A DNA stretch of 64,000 nt, taken from Aphidius gifuensis (Eukaryota > Arthropoda > Insecta > Hymenoptera > Braconidae). Position 1 is the stretch's first letter. Each line of letters starts with the position of its first letter. The stretch covers positions 5,146,001-5,210,000 of the forward strand of contig NC_057791.1 of NCBI RefSeq assembly GCF_014905175.1, given 5' to 3'. The notes below the pieces were generated by a model. It was not told the DNA's origin. It did not search any database and saw only the letters and a list, made by a program, of their open reading frames with translations. A program made the position numbers and the translations under genes. Shown one piece after another: positions 25,841-37,285 of the stretch.

Positions 25841-26682
25841 CCCTGGTAAAATATTTCTCCGCGATTTCTCCTGAATTTCTCCGCGATTACTCCGAATTTC
25901 TCCGCATTTACTCCGAATTTGTCCGTGATTACTCCGAATTTCTCCTAAATTGACCCATGCGGAGAAATGAGTGGAGAAAGGTATCAAAATTTTTTTCCGA
26001 ATTTTCTCCGAATCGACTTGGGTGGAGAAACGTTCGGAAATATTTTTCTACGATGAGAATACGCGGAGAAACATGTGAAAAAAAAAATTTACCGCGGAGA
26101 AATTTTTTACGAATTTTCTCCGAATCGATTTGGGCGGAAAAATGTTCGGAAATATTTTTCCGCGATAAGAGTACGCGGAGAAACGTGTGAAAAAAAAAAA
26201 ATTATCACAGAGAAATTCTTCCGAAATCAACGACGAGGAGAAATTTTTCCACTTATTTTCCGACATTCATCAATTTGATGAAACGATCACGGAAGTTTTG
26301 TAGACCAAGTACCTCAGGTATATCAACTTTTTTGAAAAAAAGTGTCTTCGAATTTTCATTTTTTTCAAAAAAAATAAACATCATTATGCTTTGCGTTATG
26401 TAACAATTAATAATTAGTCATTCTTTTTTTAAATAATTGAAAATTGAAAAAGTTGGAAAAAAATTGAACAAATGGTGGAGAAAGTTGGAGAAAGGGTGGA
26501 GAGATTCGTCCGCCATTTCTCCAACCGTGTGAAAAAATAATTTTACTGCTGAGAAATTTTTTCTAAAATCAACGACGAGGAAAAAATTTTTCCACTCATT
26601 TCTCCGCATGGGTCAATTTGGGAGAAATTCGGAGTAATCGCGGAGAAATTCGGAAAAATTTGGAGAAATATTTTCACCAGGG
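25841..26682. mobile_element. Foldback/MITE-like element, CCCTGG ends, 842 bp
   Basis: Larger relative of the element at 24284. Ends are CCCTGGTAAAATATTTCTCC and the complement of CCCTGGTGAAAATATTTCTC. The terminal inverted repeats extend well over 100 bases with TCTCCGAAT/ATTCGGAGA units and include a shared GACCCATGCGGAGAAATGAG core in both arms. A 2-bp AT duplication flanks it. The middle holds a tandem duplication of about 112 bp. There is no transposase. The short open frames inside are by-products of the repeats. Confidence 0.8.
25998..26221. repeat. Two-copy tandem repeat, about 112 bp, inside the foldback element
   Basis: The phrase CGAATTTTCTCCGAATCG starts at 25998 and again at 26110. 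It is followed both times by a similar stretch with GTTCGGAAATATTTTT and ACGCGGAGAAAC. The second copy differs at several sites, so the duplication is not recent. Confidence 0.75.
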
Positions 26683-26790
26683 ATATCTTCAAGAATTAAT
26701 GGAAATGGAACAATTTAAAGATATTGATGTTGATGATCTATCTAAATATATAAATATAATTATAATTTTTCATTTGATCTCTTATATAAT

Positions 26791-27731
26791 TTTAAAAAAA
26801 AATGCAATTTGCAATACTGACTTTTGTTCGGGTATTGTTTATTGAAAAAAAAAAAAAAAATTTGTTTCTTTCCAAATTATATTGTTAAAAGTATTATTAT
26901 AAATAAAATAATATTCGGCGTTGTAAGAAATATCTTTATTTACTAAAATAATAATCATATAAATAAACATTAATGAATTTTACTTTTATTTTTACTGTAT
27001 TTCTAAACATTATTGTTGTTGTCGTGCACCAAGTTTGTGCCGAAAAAAGAATTATTCTATATACGTTATCTGTCTTTTTAAACAAAGTTGTATCAGTTTT
27101 TCATCTCATATTATTAAAAATTTTTGTGAATAATAAATAATTATGATTTCACCACATCAAATAATAAGGGCGATCATCATTCGATGGTCAAGGAAAATCA
27201 GAAAATGACGTGTAGATCGCGCCCTTCGGGCACTCAACCCTTGACTTTCTATTATTCGTTTTTTAAAAAAAACTATTATGTGAATACCAAGCTTTTTTTG
27301 TTCCAAATTGTATTATTGGTGCTGATGGTGTTATTCAATGATTATCAAATACAGTTTACTCAATAGTGTTCATAACTATTAAATTGCATATTAAATTAAC
27401 TTAGTCACTATCTTGAATATATCGATTTATTGAATGTATCGAACGTGTATGTGTGTGTGAGTTGATGAAAACGTCGACAGCGTCAGTCAATAGAATCACC
27501 AATAAAGCGGAGACACATGAAGTTAGCTATTAGTACCTTGTTCTTTTTATATAGGATACTGCGTGGAACCGCATTCCATCATTCGAATCTTTATAGTTAC
27601 ATTCAGTAACAAACAGAGAGCTAAAAATCTTTTCTAATATAATAATATATATACAACGTATATTGAAAATACAATAAAATATTAAATCAGAATTTGGTCA
27701 TAGTGAATACTACATTTTAATTTTATCAAAT
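26791..27731. other. Intergenic region with a small imperfect hairpin
   Basis: AT-rich, without coding potential. A less AT-rich patch at 27168-27250 contains GGGCGATC at one end and GATCGCGCCC plus a CCCTTCGGG loop at the other, forming a weak hairpin. The sequence at about 27460-27600 is balanced in composition and is probably the promoter and leader of the F-box gene. Confidence 0.45.
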
Positions 27732-29531
27732 ATGCGTGAGCTCAGAATATTAAGTGAATTAGAGTTTAAAAAAATCCTTACAACAAATTATGAAAGTCCT
27801 CCTGACGAAGAAGATGATATGGTTAGTCTAAAATAACTAATTAAATATTAAATATATAAATAATGATTATTTTTTTTAGATAAATTATGATGATGATTAT
27901 GAAATAATGTTGACAAAAATGTCAGTAAAAAAATATAAGGCTTCAAAAAAAATTTCGACACGTTCATTTAATCAAAACAATGATAAGGTTAGTCTAAAAT
28001 ATAATTGCAGTCAAAACATGCTCGTAAATTAAATACTGCATTATTGTTATTATAATTATAAATATATTATTTATTCTTTTTAGATATATCCTCAACATTC
28101 TGATCATTCCGACGCCAAAAATATAATAATTGACCGTGTTAATGATGATTGTCTAGCTGAAATATTCATGTATTTGCCAGCATGTGAAAGACCGAAAATT
28201 GCATTGGGTATGATATAATTACAATATCAATTTTTTTTATTTAAAAATTATTTAGTAATAGTAATAATTAATATATTTGTATTTACTTAATTTTTTAGTA
28301 TGCAAAAAATGGAAAACAGCCCTTGATAATTCTTGGTTCAGGGTCAAAAGACTTGAATTAATTCATTGGCGATTTGAGGAGAATTTACATGGTTTGACTG
28401 AATTTCCAACAGTTCTTCAAGAATTAAGTTTTTTAAAATCACTTCTCGATAAATGTGGTCGTTATTTGATAAAACTAGACTTGACAGCTTTTGATCATTG
28501 TGCTATAGTGCCAATTATTAATGAATCTTGTCCAAACCTCGTAAATCTTCGGTTGAGACTCACCCATATTTACAGTCCAGTATTATATAATACATTTTCA
28601 CGTTTATCTAAACTAAAAGTATTAACAATTATATTTCATAATCTCGATAGTCAGTTTATACCTGCTACTTTAATTAATTCATTGAGAAACGTTGCTAATA
28701 CATTGACTGATTTGAGTCTATTTAATTATACCGATTTCTTAGGTAACTTATTCTATACTTTTCCAAAAGAAATTGATTGTGTAAGTTAAAATTTATATCT
28801 ATTACGAAAGAAAAACTCAAAAATATTTTTTTTAATCTTTACATACTTATCTATAATTGCAGGTGATGTCAGAACTAAAAGCCCTGGAAAGATTTGAAAC
28901 TGCTGGTATATCTTTTCTCCAAGGTTTTAAAGGCAATAGAAAATTGTTTAAACCGTTCTTTATTTCTCTTAACATTGAGTCATATGGAAGTACTCATGAA
29001 CTTAAAGATGTCAAAAAAATAAATTTACCCGATAGACAAATTACAGATAATAGTCTGTACTTTATTGCCAACGTCATGACGCAATTAGAAGTACTATGCA
29101 TATTCTGTGAATTAGTAACCGATGATGGTATAGTAGCAATTTCAAAAATGAATAAGTTACAAACTCTTGATTTGATCGGCCGTAATAACGTCACTGATTC
29201 TTCAATTAAGCTGATCAAAAATCTGACAAGGCTGAAGTTACCATTCAGTAATAAAATTACTGATGATTCAGTCACAGAAGTTCTTGAAAATTCACCAGAT
29301 ATGGAAGAGCTCTATGTTGAGGACACAGGTGTAACTGTTAAATTTATCAAAAAAGCAGCAGGTATATCAAAAAATCGAAAACGTATTTTACATGTAGGCG
29401 TAACATTTATACCTGATATAACACAATATGAAACGCGGTATTTGACTATTCATGTAATTAAAAAAAAAGAACAAGTGCCCACGCAGAAAGTGCTCACAAC
29501 GAGTTTAAGAGGGCAAGCACAAATCTTGTGA
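27732..29531 (+). CDS. F-box and leucine-rich-repeat protein
   Basis: Five exons: 27732-27821, 27880-27987, 28084-28207, 28299-28780 and 28863-29531, for about 490 residues. An acidic, low-complexity N-terminus leads to an F-box at about 75-120 (DDCLAEIFMYLPACERPKIALVCKKW). Fbxl-type repeats follow, for example LTRLKLPFSNKITDDSVTEV and LIGRNNVTDSSIKLI. F-box proteins bind Skp1 and select substrates for SCF ubiquitin ligases, with the LRRs as the substrate site. I cannot name an orthologue, and divergent families of such genes are common in insects. The final 19 or so codons lie inside a hairpin element at 29473-29553, so the native C-terminus has been replaced. Confidence 0.75.
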
Positions 29532-29553
29532 GCGGGCTTTCTGATTGGGCACT
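29473..29553. mobile_element. Small hairpin element (about 81 bp) overlapping the F-box gene stop
   Basis: Arms AAGTGCCCACGCAGAAAG and CTTTCTGATTGGGCACTT are near-perfect complements. They continue inward with GTGCTCACA and TGTGAGC. It is much more GC-rich than its flanks. It looks like a small MITE. No clear target duplication is visible because both flanks are A/T runs. Confidence 0.65.
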
Positions 29554-29798
29554 TTTTTTGAAATATATACTATAATAAAATAATAACAACAATCAATAAC
29601 AATTTATTATTACTCTGTTTTTTAAAAATTTTAATAAGAAATATTTCTATTTCAAATAAATATCAATGATAATTTGATTATGTCTGCTAAAGAAAAATGA
29701 AAAGAACAAAAAAAAAAATGTATCAATGAATGTAAACGTATAAAAAACGTAAAAAAGAAAAGAAAAGTTATTTCTAAATAAATAGTATATAATGTTTT

Positions 29799-30131
29799 TT
29801 ATAAAATACAATTATCCAAGAGTACATTCATTAATTTTTCAGCGACTATTTTACTGCAGAAAGAACATGGATGCTTATCAGAATTTTTTTCCATTTCTTG
29901 ACGAGCCATTTCATCTTCAAAACCATTATTTAATAAAATATTTTTACTAACACGTTCTCCACAAACACAGCAAATATATAATAAACTTGTTCATTTTCAT
30001 TTTTGATGATAATTTTTTTTTTGTGTACTTGTTGATAATATATCAATGACTCCAATAATATCATCATCATCATCAGATACTTCAAAAACTTTTGTACAAG
30101 CTTCAAGTTCTCTTTGTTTATATCTGAACAT
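29799..30131 (-). CDS. Small CxxC-containing protein, frame broken at an A run
   Basis: Reading leftward from an ATG at 30131, the frame gives MFRYKQRELEACTKVFEVSD, an Asp run and IIGVIDILSTSTQ. It is then out of phase by one base at the A10 run (30013-30022). In the shifted frame it continues as YYICCVCGERVSK and HPCSFCSKIV to a stop at 29799. The two CxxC pairs about 30 residues apart could bind one zinc. The total would be about 110 residues. I do not recognise the family. Either the homopolymer is mis-sequenced, a short intron exists, or the gene is dead. An upstream exon may exist, since the ATG context is weak. Confidence 0.4.
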
Positions 30132-30269
30132 CTATCAATATGAGTATTCATTGTTGAAGATATTGAAAGATCAAAATCAATATTTTATATTCAAATATAA
30201 AATAAATTAATAATATTATAACTATTATTCTCTTTAAATCTATTTTTTCTTTTTTTTTTCATTGAATAA

Positions 30270-31190
30270 TGTAAACATTCGTAATAATGTCAATTTATAA
30301 CTGCTTCTTATTGAATTTGATAATGAAGATTTAAAAAAAATGTATAATCTAATTTTATTTTGAATGTAAGCTAAAGACTACTTACTATTTTAACTTGTTA
30401 TCATTGTGGAGAATAAAAAATAAATTAAAATATAAGAAATGTTAATTTTAACGATTATAAAATCTATACAGCATCATTGTCTTATCAATTTTTTATTAAT
30501 CCAATTTTTTTTTTTCTAACAATTAATCATTAATATTGAATTAAACTTTTCTTTTTTTTTTTTACAATTAGCAGTATAGTAAATATATTTAACTGTCAGT
30601 TCAAAAAAAAAAGTTGAAAAAAAAAAAAAACAATTAATTAATTTGAATAATAAATTTAAAAAAATTACATGATAACGCAAGGAAGAGCACAACACAGTGG
30701 TAAACAAACTGGAACAACAGCTTTACCACTTTTTTCACTTTTTTTACTTTTACTTGATGCCTCGTATTCATATGCACCTCGTGCCTTGGCCCATTCACCC
30801 TGTCATCAAAACTCAACAATTTAATATCTTAATAAAACCACAGATAAATTGTTTATATTATTTTTATCAATAAATATAATTCAACTTACACCTCCTTGAA
30901 TCATAGATCTTTCTTCTTTCATTTTAAATTCACCAGATCCAGGTGGATAATAAACTGGTGGTCCAGATATATTTTTACTATTTACTTGTGCTGGTGTATG
31001 TGGTACAAAATCTACTTCTTTTTTACCATATCCATTATCTTTGTGTCTTTCATTTTGTTGCATTTTTTCTTCTCTTCTCACGTCAACCAATATTTCTCGC
31101 TGCAGAAAACACCTCAGAATCAGAAAAAGAAGCCATAAGATCATCAATTCTTTTTGGTGAACTTTGATCATTATTATTATTGCGATTGAC
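30270..31190 (-). repeat. Inverted partial duplicate of the CVIM-box gene 3' end
   Basis: Reverse-complemented, this block matches 35820-37050: the end of exon 7, exon 8, the last intron, exon 9, the 3' UTR and the downstream flank up to the TTCAATAAGAAGC phrase. Coding parts are nearly identical, with a few silent changes and one Val/Ile change, while non-coding parts have diverged by small indels. The intron before exon 8 (77 bases in the + copy) is reduced here to 13 bases (GTGTTTTCTGCAG). Confidence 0.88.
30665..31171 (-). CDS. Chimeric short protein from the inverted duplicate, CVIM C-terminus
   Basis: Predicted exons are 31171-30890 and 30799-30665, about 138 residues, spliced with the same donor and acceptor as the parent gene. 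The first 20 or so codons read the parental exon in a different frame. The 13-base remnant of the collapsed intron shifts this into the parental frame at REILVDVRREEKMQQ, and the rest matches the parent to the CVIM end. The new N-terminus contains LMILWLLFLILRCFL, a possible membrane anchor or signal. An acceptor-like TTTTAG lies at 31191-31196 and a donor (CTTG|GTAAAT) at 31244-31250, so an extra upstream exon is possible. Expression is unknown; it may be a pseudogene that happens to be open. Confidence 0.45.
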
Positions 31191-31250
31191 TAAAATATTT
31201 AAAATACTAGATTATTTTTTCATTTATAAATTTACACGCAAAGATTTACC

Positions 31251-33451
31251 AAGATCTTTGGATCGAGGAAGTGGTTGTCCCCTCCAATCTCAAACTCTTT
31301 CTCTCTCTCTCTTCAGCAGCAGCAGTATCAAAGATGCGAATATATGAAGAAAACGAAAAAGTTAGTATAACAGTAACTCTCGAGAGTAACAAGTCGTGAG
31401 TGGTCCAGTCATATAACTACATTTATCTCTATTTATTTATATAAAAAAAAAACAAACAGTGAATTTGGATTAAATTGATTACCATCATTTAATAAAAATT
31501 GGTGAGTAAAAATTAAATCAAATAAATTTTCTTCTCATTGAGATGAAAATAAAAATAATACTTGAAACAACTAAACAATATAAACATAATATTAATAATA
31601 ATAATAATAATAATAGTAATGAAAAAAATTGGCATTAATCCAAAAAGCATCTGTTTGAGGTTTATAGCTCGGATGCGTAATAGGTCGTCAGTTGGTCGGG
31701 GCCAAGATGCCGAATATAGTCTGGTGACTTGGTTGTACTTTAGTCATCTCTCATTTTTGTAACATTTATACACATAACAAACCCACACAAAGTCAACAAG
31801 TAATAAGTAAAAAAAAAATTCTAAGAAACCCACATTTACAAGGTCTTGTAAATTACAATAATATTAAACACAAATTAAATACAAATAAGTATTTCATTAT
31901 GAGAGCATATTGTTTTATAATTTAACAACAAAAAAAAAAAAAAATGCAATAAAACAATAGATGGCTTTATATTAAATTTTATAAAATGTAACTAAATACT
32001 ATAATGAAAATGAATACGTTTAAAAGCATGCTTTGTTATCACTGGTAATTTCATATAAATAATGTTGAAAAAATTTATTAAATTTGCAGCTGATGTCATT
32101 GCTCCATGATAATATTATTTTTATGATTAACAGACCGAGTCAATTTGAATAAATTATATGCTTTAAACTCATCAATTATTATTCGAATGATAAATGTTAT
32201 TTCAATTAGTTAAATAAAACATTTTTTTTTTGAATGAAATTAATTTGGTAATTATATTTTGATCTTGGCTCATAATTTTATAGCATTTTATTTGAAGCAA
32301 TTTTATTATTGCGTGGGTGATTTTATTATTGCCAACGTAAATTTTAAAATACATTTTTTTTATTTCTTTTCCATTAGACACACACGTGCGTTATTCTCGT
32401 TTTTTAAAAAATTAAAAAAAAATATATATAAGTGTAAGTAACAAGTTATTTCCCTTTCAATTTCAATACTTTGACCAGAACAAAATTCTGTGCTGTTAAA
32501 ATTTAAAAAAAAAAAAAACCGGTTTCAAATTATAAATTTAACTTAAACTAAAAAAATAAAATAATAATCATAAACTGTCACAAACACTATAAATTATTAT
32601 TGCAAATTAAAAATACATTTTCAAGGTTTATTTGATAAATAAAAAAAAATAAAAAAATAAACAAAACAAAAATATTTTTAAATTTAAATGATAAAAATAA
32701 TTTAAATATAGGTATATGTAAAATGTCAATAAATTTATTTTAATTATATTTTTATGAGTATGCAAATTAGACAAGTAACACGAGATGATCTCGTCATTCA
32801 TAATTATATTAATATTCATATAGTCTCATTCAATTAATTATAATATTTTTTCTCCAATGAAATTTGTATTTGTATTATTATTTTGTTTGTATATAAATAA
32901 TTGAAAATAATAAATAAACAAGTAGGCGAGGACCATGCAAATATGCAATACGTATGAGGGAGGAATAATCAAGATGAAATTAAATATTATTCATGTGTCC
33001 TTGATCCACATCAACATCCCGACCTTGGACTTTCTCAGACAAATGGAAAAATAAATATTTTAATTCTGTTCTTTTTCTTTTAACCATATCAATCGAGTTG
33101 ATTTAATTAATCGTCATTGATCATTGATACTTATATGGTCATCTTTCATGATCAACGAACTCACAAGGATAATATATAAATAAAAAAAACAAACAATCAA
33201 TATTCAGGGTTGTCTACTGGAGAAATTTTAATCGTATGATTATTATTTTAAAATGTGAATATTACATGGTTACACCCACATGATGGAAATTTATTTTGGT
33301 CAGAGCTCGGTGACTCTTTTAAAGCCTTGACCTCGATAAATCCATTGCCACTGAAATAATAAATATATATTTATTCATTCATAAAATTTAAAAATATACT
33401 TACTTGTGTATTTTTTTTTTTTTCAGATATTTGATTTTTTAATTTAAAAAA
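31251..33451 (+). other. Probable 5' UTR exon and long first intron of the CVIM-box gene
   Basis: A CT-rich stretch near 31290-31315 and GC-richer sequence at 31310-31400 look like a promoter and leader. A strong donor (TTG|GTGAGTAAAA) follows at 31501. The matching acceptor TTTTTTTTCAG is at 33426, just before the coding ATG at 33452. The intron of about 1.9 kb contains islands at 31650-31740 and 32920-33060 without coding potential. The inverted duplicate lies immediately to the left, head to head with this promoter. Confidence 0.5.
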
Positions 33452-36407
33452 ATGCCGACTGTTAGGGAGAGCTCACATGAGAGTAAAAAATATATGACTC
33501 ATAGTGGTGCTATATCTGGACACTCAACAAACAACCTCGAGAATAACTTAGGTAAAATAGTTTTGATTATTATTTAAATATTAATAAATAAACAAAGAAA
33601 TTATTTATATTTTTTTTCTTTTTTTTTTCTACAAATTTTAATGTTTTTTTTTTTTTTGTGGTTTAAAATCAAACAGGCTTTGAGAAAAAAAGAAGATAAA
33701 AATGTCAACAAGTGGTTTCGGCTGAATTTCGAATTTAAATTTTTAATTATTATTCGTTTTTTTTTCTTGTTTTTGTAGATGCACTTTTGGAAGATCTCCA
33801 AACAAGTGTTTCAAGAAGTGCAACACCAAGTGGAAGACGACCAGTATCACCCCATGTTGATTTTAAAACAGTAACAAATAAATCATTTGCTGAAACAAGG
33901 TTAATAAAATTTAATTATAATAAAAATTATAAATAAATAAATAATATAATATATGTTAATGATTTTAGATCTGGTTCACCAATTCGTACAACAACAACTG
34001 AAAAATATGTAAGCACAACACCAGCTGGTATTGGAAGTGGCATATCTGGTCTTGAAGCACTTGATGCTGAATTACGAAATGTAAATAGCGACAAATACCT
34101 TTTAAATTAATCATATATTTATTAATAATCATTTTTAAATATTGTGTGGTGTTACTAAATACGCCAACGTTAAATAATCATGTTAATTTTACGAGTTTAT
34201 ATAAGGCAACTTGATCATACTCACGTTTTTATTTATTCATGTTTTTTTTTTTTCATATTTCCCACCTTTTTATTTATTCATTTTTATTTTAAATAATTTT
34301 AGATACAGCCAGGACAGGCTAAAACAGTTGCATATAAACAAGTGTCTTATCAATTCAACAAAACAAAAGATGGCCAAAAAATTGGTAAGATTATACTTAA
34401 TTTTTTTTAAATAATATTTTGAATATAAAGCACTTTGAGATGGTATTAATTATTGAAAATTTATTCATTTATTTAATAAATAATTTATTAACAATTAATA
34501 TTTTATATCACTTAATTATTTAATTTATAAATTAAAATTTTAAAATAATTTTTCGTTAAATTCTATATTTGGATTTGTAAGGAGAAATAAAATTTGACCT
34601 GATTTCTTCATGTGAATATTATTTTTATAGAGAAAGTCATAAATATTATTGCCATATTAAGCTTGTTGATTTTTTTTATGATTTTTTTTTAGATTCGTTT
34701 GGGTCAACTGACAACTCATTATCAAGCACTACAAAATCTATGTAAGTATTTAAAGTTTGATGGCACACAAAGCCCACTGTAATTATGTAATCAAAATATA
34801 AATTGATCCTCAATAATTTTAAATTTTCTTTTAATTTATTTTATGTATCAGTGATGGTGTTCATGAGACAGCATATGATGAGACATACAGACGACCTAGA
34901 AGTCCAGAAAGATCAACAACATCGAAAACAGTTAACAGAGAACTCGTAAGAAATTTTCGTTTTGTTTTGTTCGATAATTTAAAGAAAATTAAATATATAT
35001 TTTTTTAAAGGTATATGGTGATACATCATCTCGTTTAATACCATCATCATCATCATCATCTGGAACTAATACTCGTGATGTAAAAATAATTCGTGAAACA
35101 TATCAGCCAGAATCATCAAAAACAATGTCATCATTGTACCAAAATCATGAGAGAATTGATGAACGTGGTATTAATTGTATTCCTGAACATTTAACACCAG
35201 GTCCAAATACAAAAGTAACAAAGACAGTAAAAACATATACATATGAATTACCAGGAACACCAGATGTTTATCGTCGTCACAATAACACTGAACAAAGTGT
35301 TACATATAAAATTGACAAAAATATCGAACGATCGAAAAGTCCAATGACATATACATCTCAACAGCCAGATGTTAAATCAACAATATTACACAAAGAAGCA
35401 AAATATTATCATGAAGATATGCATGATTCATCAACATATGGAAAACCAAAATTATTAACGACATATCCATCAGCATCATCACCAACAAATTATGAAACAA
35501 TTAAAACTAAAAAAGAAAATTATTATATACGTGATGAAAGATATGAAAATGGTTATATACCAGTTGATAGAGTTGATTATCCACATACTGAAACAACAAC
35601 AACAACTGTTATTGATAGAGTTGAAGAATTTATACCTGATAAATCATCAACACCAAATGGTGGTCATAGTTATTATACAACAACAGTTGCAACACCACAA
35701 ACTCGTACAACATCACAAGGTTTAAATTCAAGTGTTTATAAATATTCAAAAGAAACACATAGTGATCGTGAAATATTACTACCAAAACCATTTCCAACTG
35801 GTACACAAATGTATCCAGTTAATCGAAATAATAATAATGATCAAAGTTCACCAAAAAGAATTGATGATCTTATGGCTTCTTTTTCTGATTCTGAGGTTTG
35901 TTTTATTTTGATATATTTATTTTATTTGTTATTTGTTGTAATCTATTTGTTGTAATCTTTTTTTTTCTGCAGCGAGAAGTATTGGTTGACGTGAGAAGAG
36001 AGGAAAAAATGCAACAAAATGAAAGACACAAAGATAATGGATATGGTAAAAAAGAAGTAGATTTTGTACCACATACACCAGCACAAGTAAATAGTAAAAA
36101 TATATCTGGACCACCAGTTTATTATCCACCTGGATCTGGTGAATTTAAAATGAAAGAAGAAAGATCTATGATTCAAGGAGGTGTAAGTTAAATTATATTT
36201 ATTAATAAAAATAATAAAAACATTTTGTCTGTGATTTTATTAAGATATTAAATTGTTGATTTTTGATGACAGGGTGAATGGGCCAAGGCACGAGGTGCTT
36301 ATGAATACGAGGCATCAAGTAAAAGTAAAAAAAGTGAAAAAAGTGGTAAAGCTGTTGTTCCAGTTTGTTTACCACTGTGTTGTGCTCTTCCTTGCGTTAT
36401 TATGTAA
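33452..36407 (+). CDS. LD-motif protein with C-terminal CVIM prenylation box, uncharacterised
   Basis: Nine exons: 33452-33551, 33779-33899, 33969-34080, 34303-34384, 34693-34741, 34852-34945, 35011-35895, 35973-36182 and 36273-36407, for about 595 residues. Residues 30-45 (LDALLEDLQTSVSRS, formed across exons 1 and 2) resemble a paxillin LD motif, but no LIM domains follow. The centre is disordered and rich in Ser, Thr, Pro and Tyr. The C-terminal part (VDVRREEKMQQNERH, VYYPPGSGEF, ARGAYEYEASSKSKK) looks well conserved, since its duplicate kept it. The end is CLPLCCALPCVIM. CVIM is a classical CaaX box, with a Lys-rich stretch and extra Cys upstream that could be palmitoylated, so membrane attachment is expected. 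I do not recognise an orthologue name; an adhesion or cytoskeletal role is only inferred from the LD motif. Confidence 0.75.
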
Positions 36408-37050
36408 TTTTTTTAAATTTATTATTTGAATTAATTAATTGTGTTTTTTTTTTTTTTTAAACCTTTTTTTTTTTTGACTGACATTTAATATATTCACTAT
36501 ACTGCTAATATTGTAAAAAAAAAAAATATTTGATTGATGAAAAAAAAAAGAAAAGCTTAATTCAATAATAATGATTAATTGTTAGAAAAAAAAATTTGTA
36601 TTAATAATATAATAATTGTCTTTTGTGTTTTACATTTTTTAATAATCTAAATGTCGAGAAAAAAAATATATATTTTCTGTATAAGATATTATATTGCGTG
36701 TTTTTGCTTGTATTACAATTATTTAAATATGAAATACTGTCAAACACAACTCTGAAAAAAATATGATAAGATAATGATAACGTAAGAGATTTTATAATCG
36801 TTAAAATTAACATGTTTTATATTTTAATTTATTTTTTATTCCACGATGATAACGAATTAAAATGGTAAGTAGTCTTGAATTAAACAAATAACAAATAGAT
36901 CTTGATGGAACAATTTTAATAGCTTAAATTTAAAATTAAAAACAGATTATAAATTTTTTTTAAATCTTCATTATACAGAATATTATTGTAGAATTCAATT
37001 ATTGTAGAATTCAATAAGAAGCAATTATGAATTAATATTATTACAAGTGT
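35820..37050 (+). repeat. Source copy of the inverted duplication
   Basis: This is the direct-strand partner of 30270-31190. It spans the last exons of the CVIM-box gene and about 640 bases of 3' flank. Parts of that flank (about 36600-37000) recur downstream of the LRR genes near 40970-41160, 52740-53040 and 62450-62700. It therefore straddles the edge of the LRR amplification unit. Confidence 0.8.
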
Positions 37051-37260
37051 TTATATTATTATATAAATAGAAAAAAAAAAAAAAATAGAGATATATAGTT
37101 ACTAATTCTAAAACTAATTACATTTTTATTTTCTCTATAAAAATGCAAATGATAATTCAATCTTATCATCCACACGCCCCAACAAACGTTACCAGATCTT
37201 TTTTAATTAATATATTTACCGATAATGATACATATAATAAAAAATTACTAATGTTATGTT
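36408..37260. other. Intergenic between the CVIM-box gene and the LRR array
   Basis: AT-rich 3' flank shared by both convergent genes. It includes a short tandem of TTATTGTAGAATTCAA near 36985-37015. No open frame of coding quality is present. Confidence 0.55.
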
Positions 37261-37285
37261 TATATGACAGTGACAAGTCTTGTAC

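Larger units (their letters stand above)
25717..26790 (+). pseudogene. Gene fragment split by a second foldback element
   Basis: A coding-like frame starts near 25717 after an ACAAG acceptor-like site (DIGDETKEKIILLKATSWRY), runs to GYDKLEI at 25840, and resumes after the inserted element as YLQELMEMEQFKDIDVDDLS. The join is exact if one AT duplication is removed. The GYxxDKL phrase resembles LGYQADKL in the fragment at 24260-24283, so this may be part of the same gene or a paralogous exon. The function is unknown. With the insertion it cannot be translated normally. Confidence 0.4.

Noticed and set aside
24269..26609. Several overlapping open frames rich in Phe, Ser and Arg
   Set aside because: They arise from the stop-poor CTCCG/CGGAG repeats of the foldback elements on both strands.
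27168..27250. Hairpin-rich patch considered as an RNA gene or riboswitch
   Set aside because: The arms pair only in short pieces and no known RNA fold could be drawn; kept as a note in the intergenic entry.
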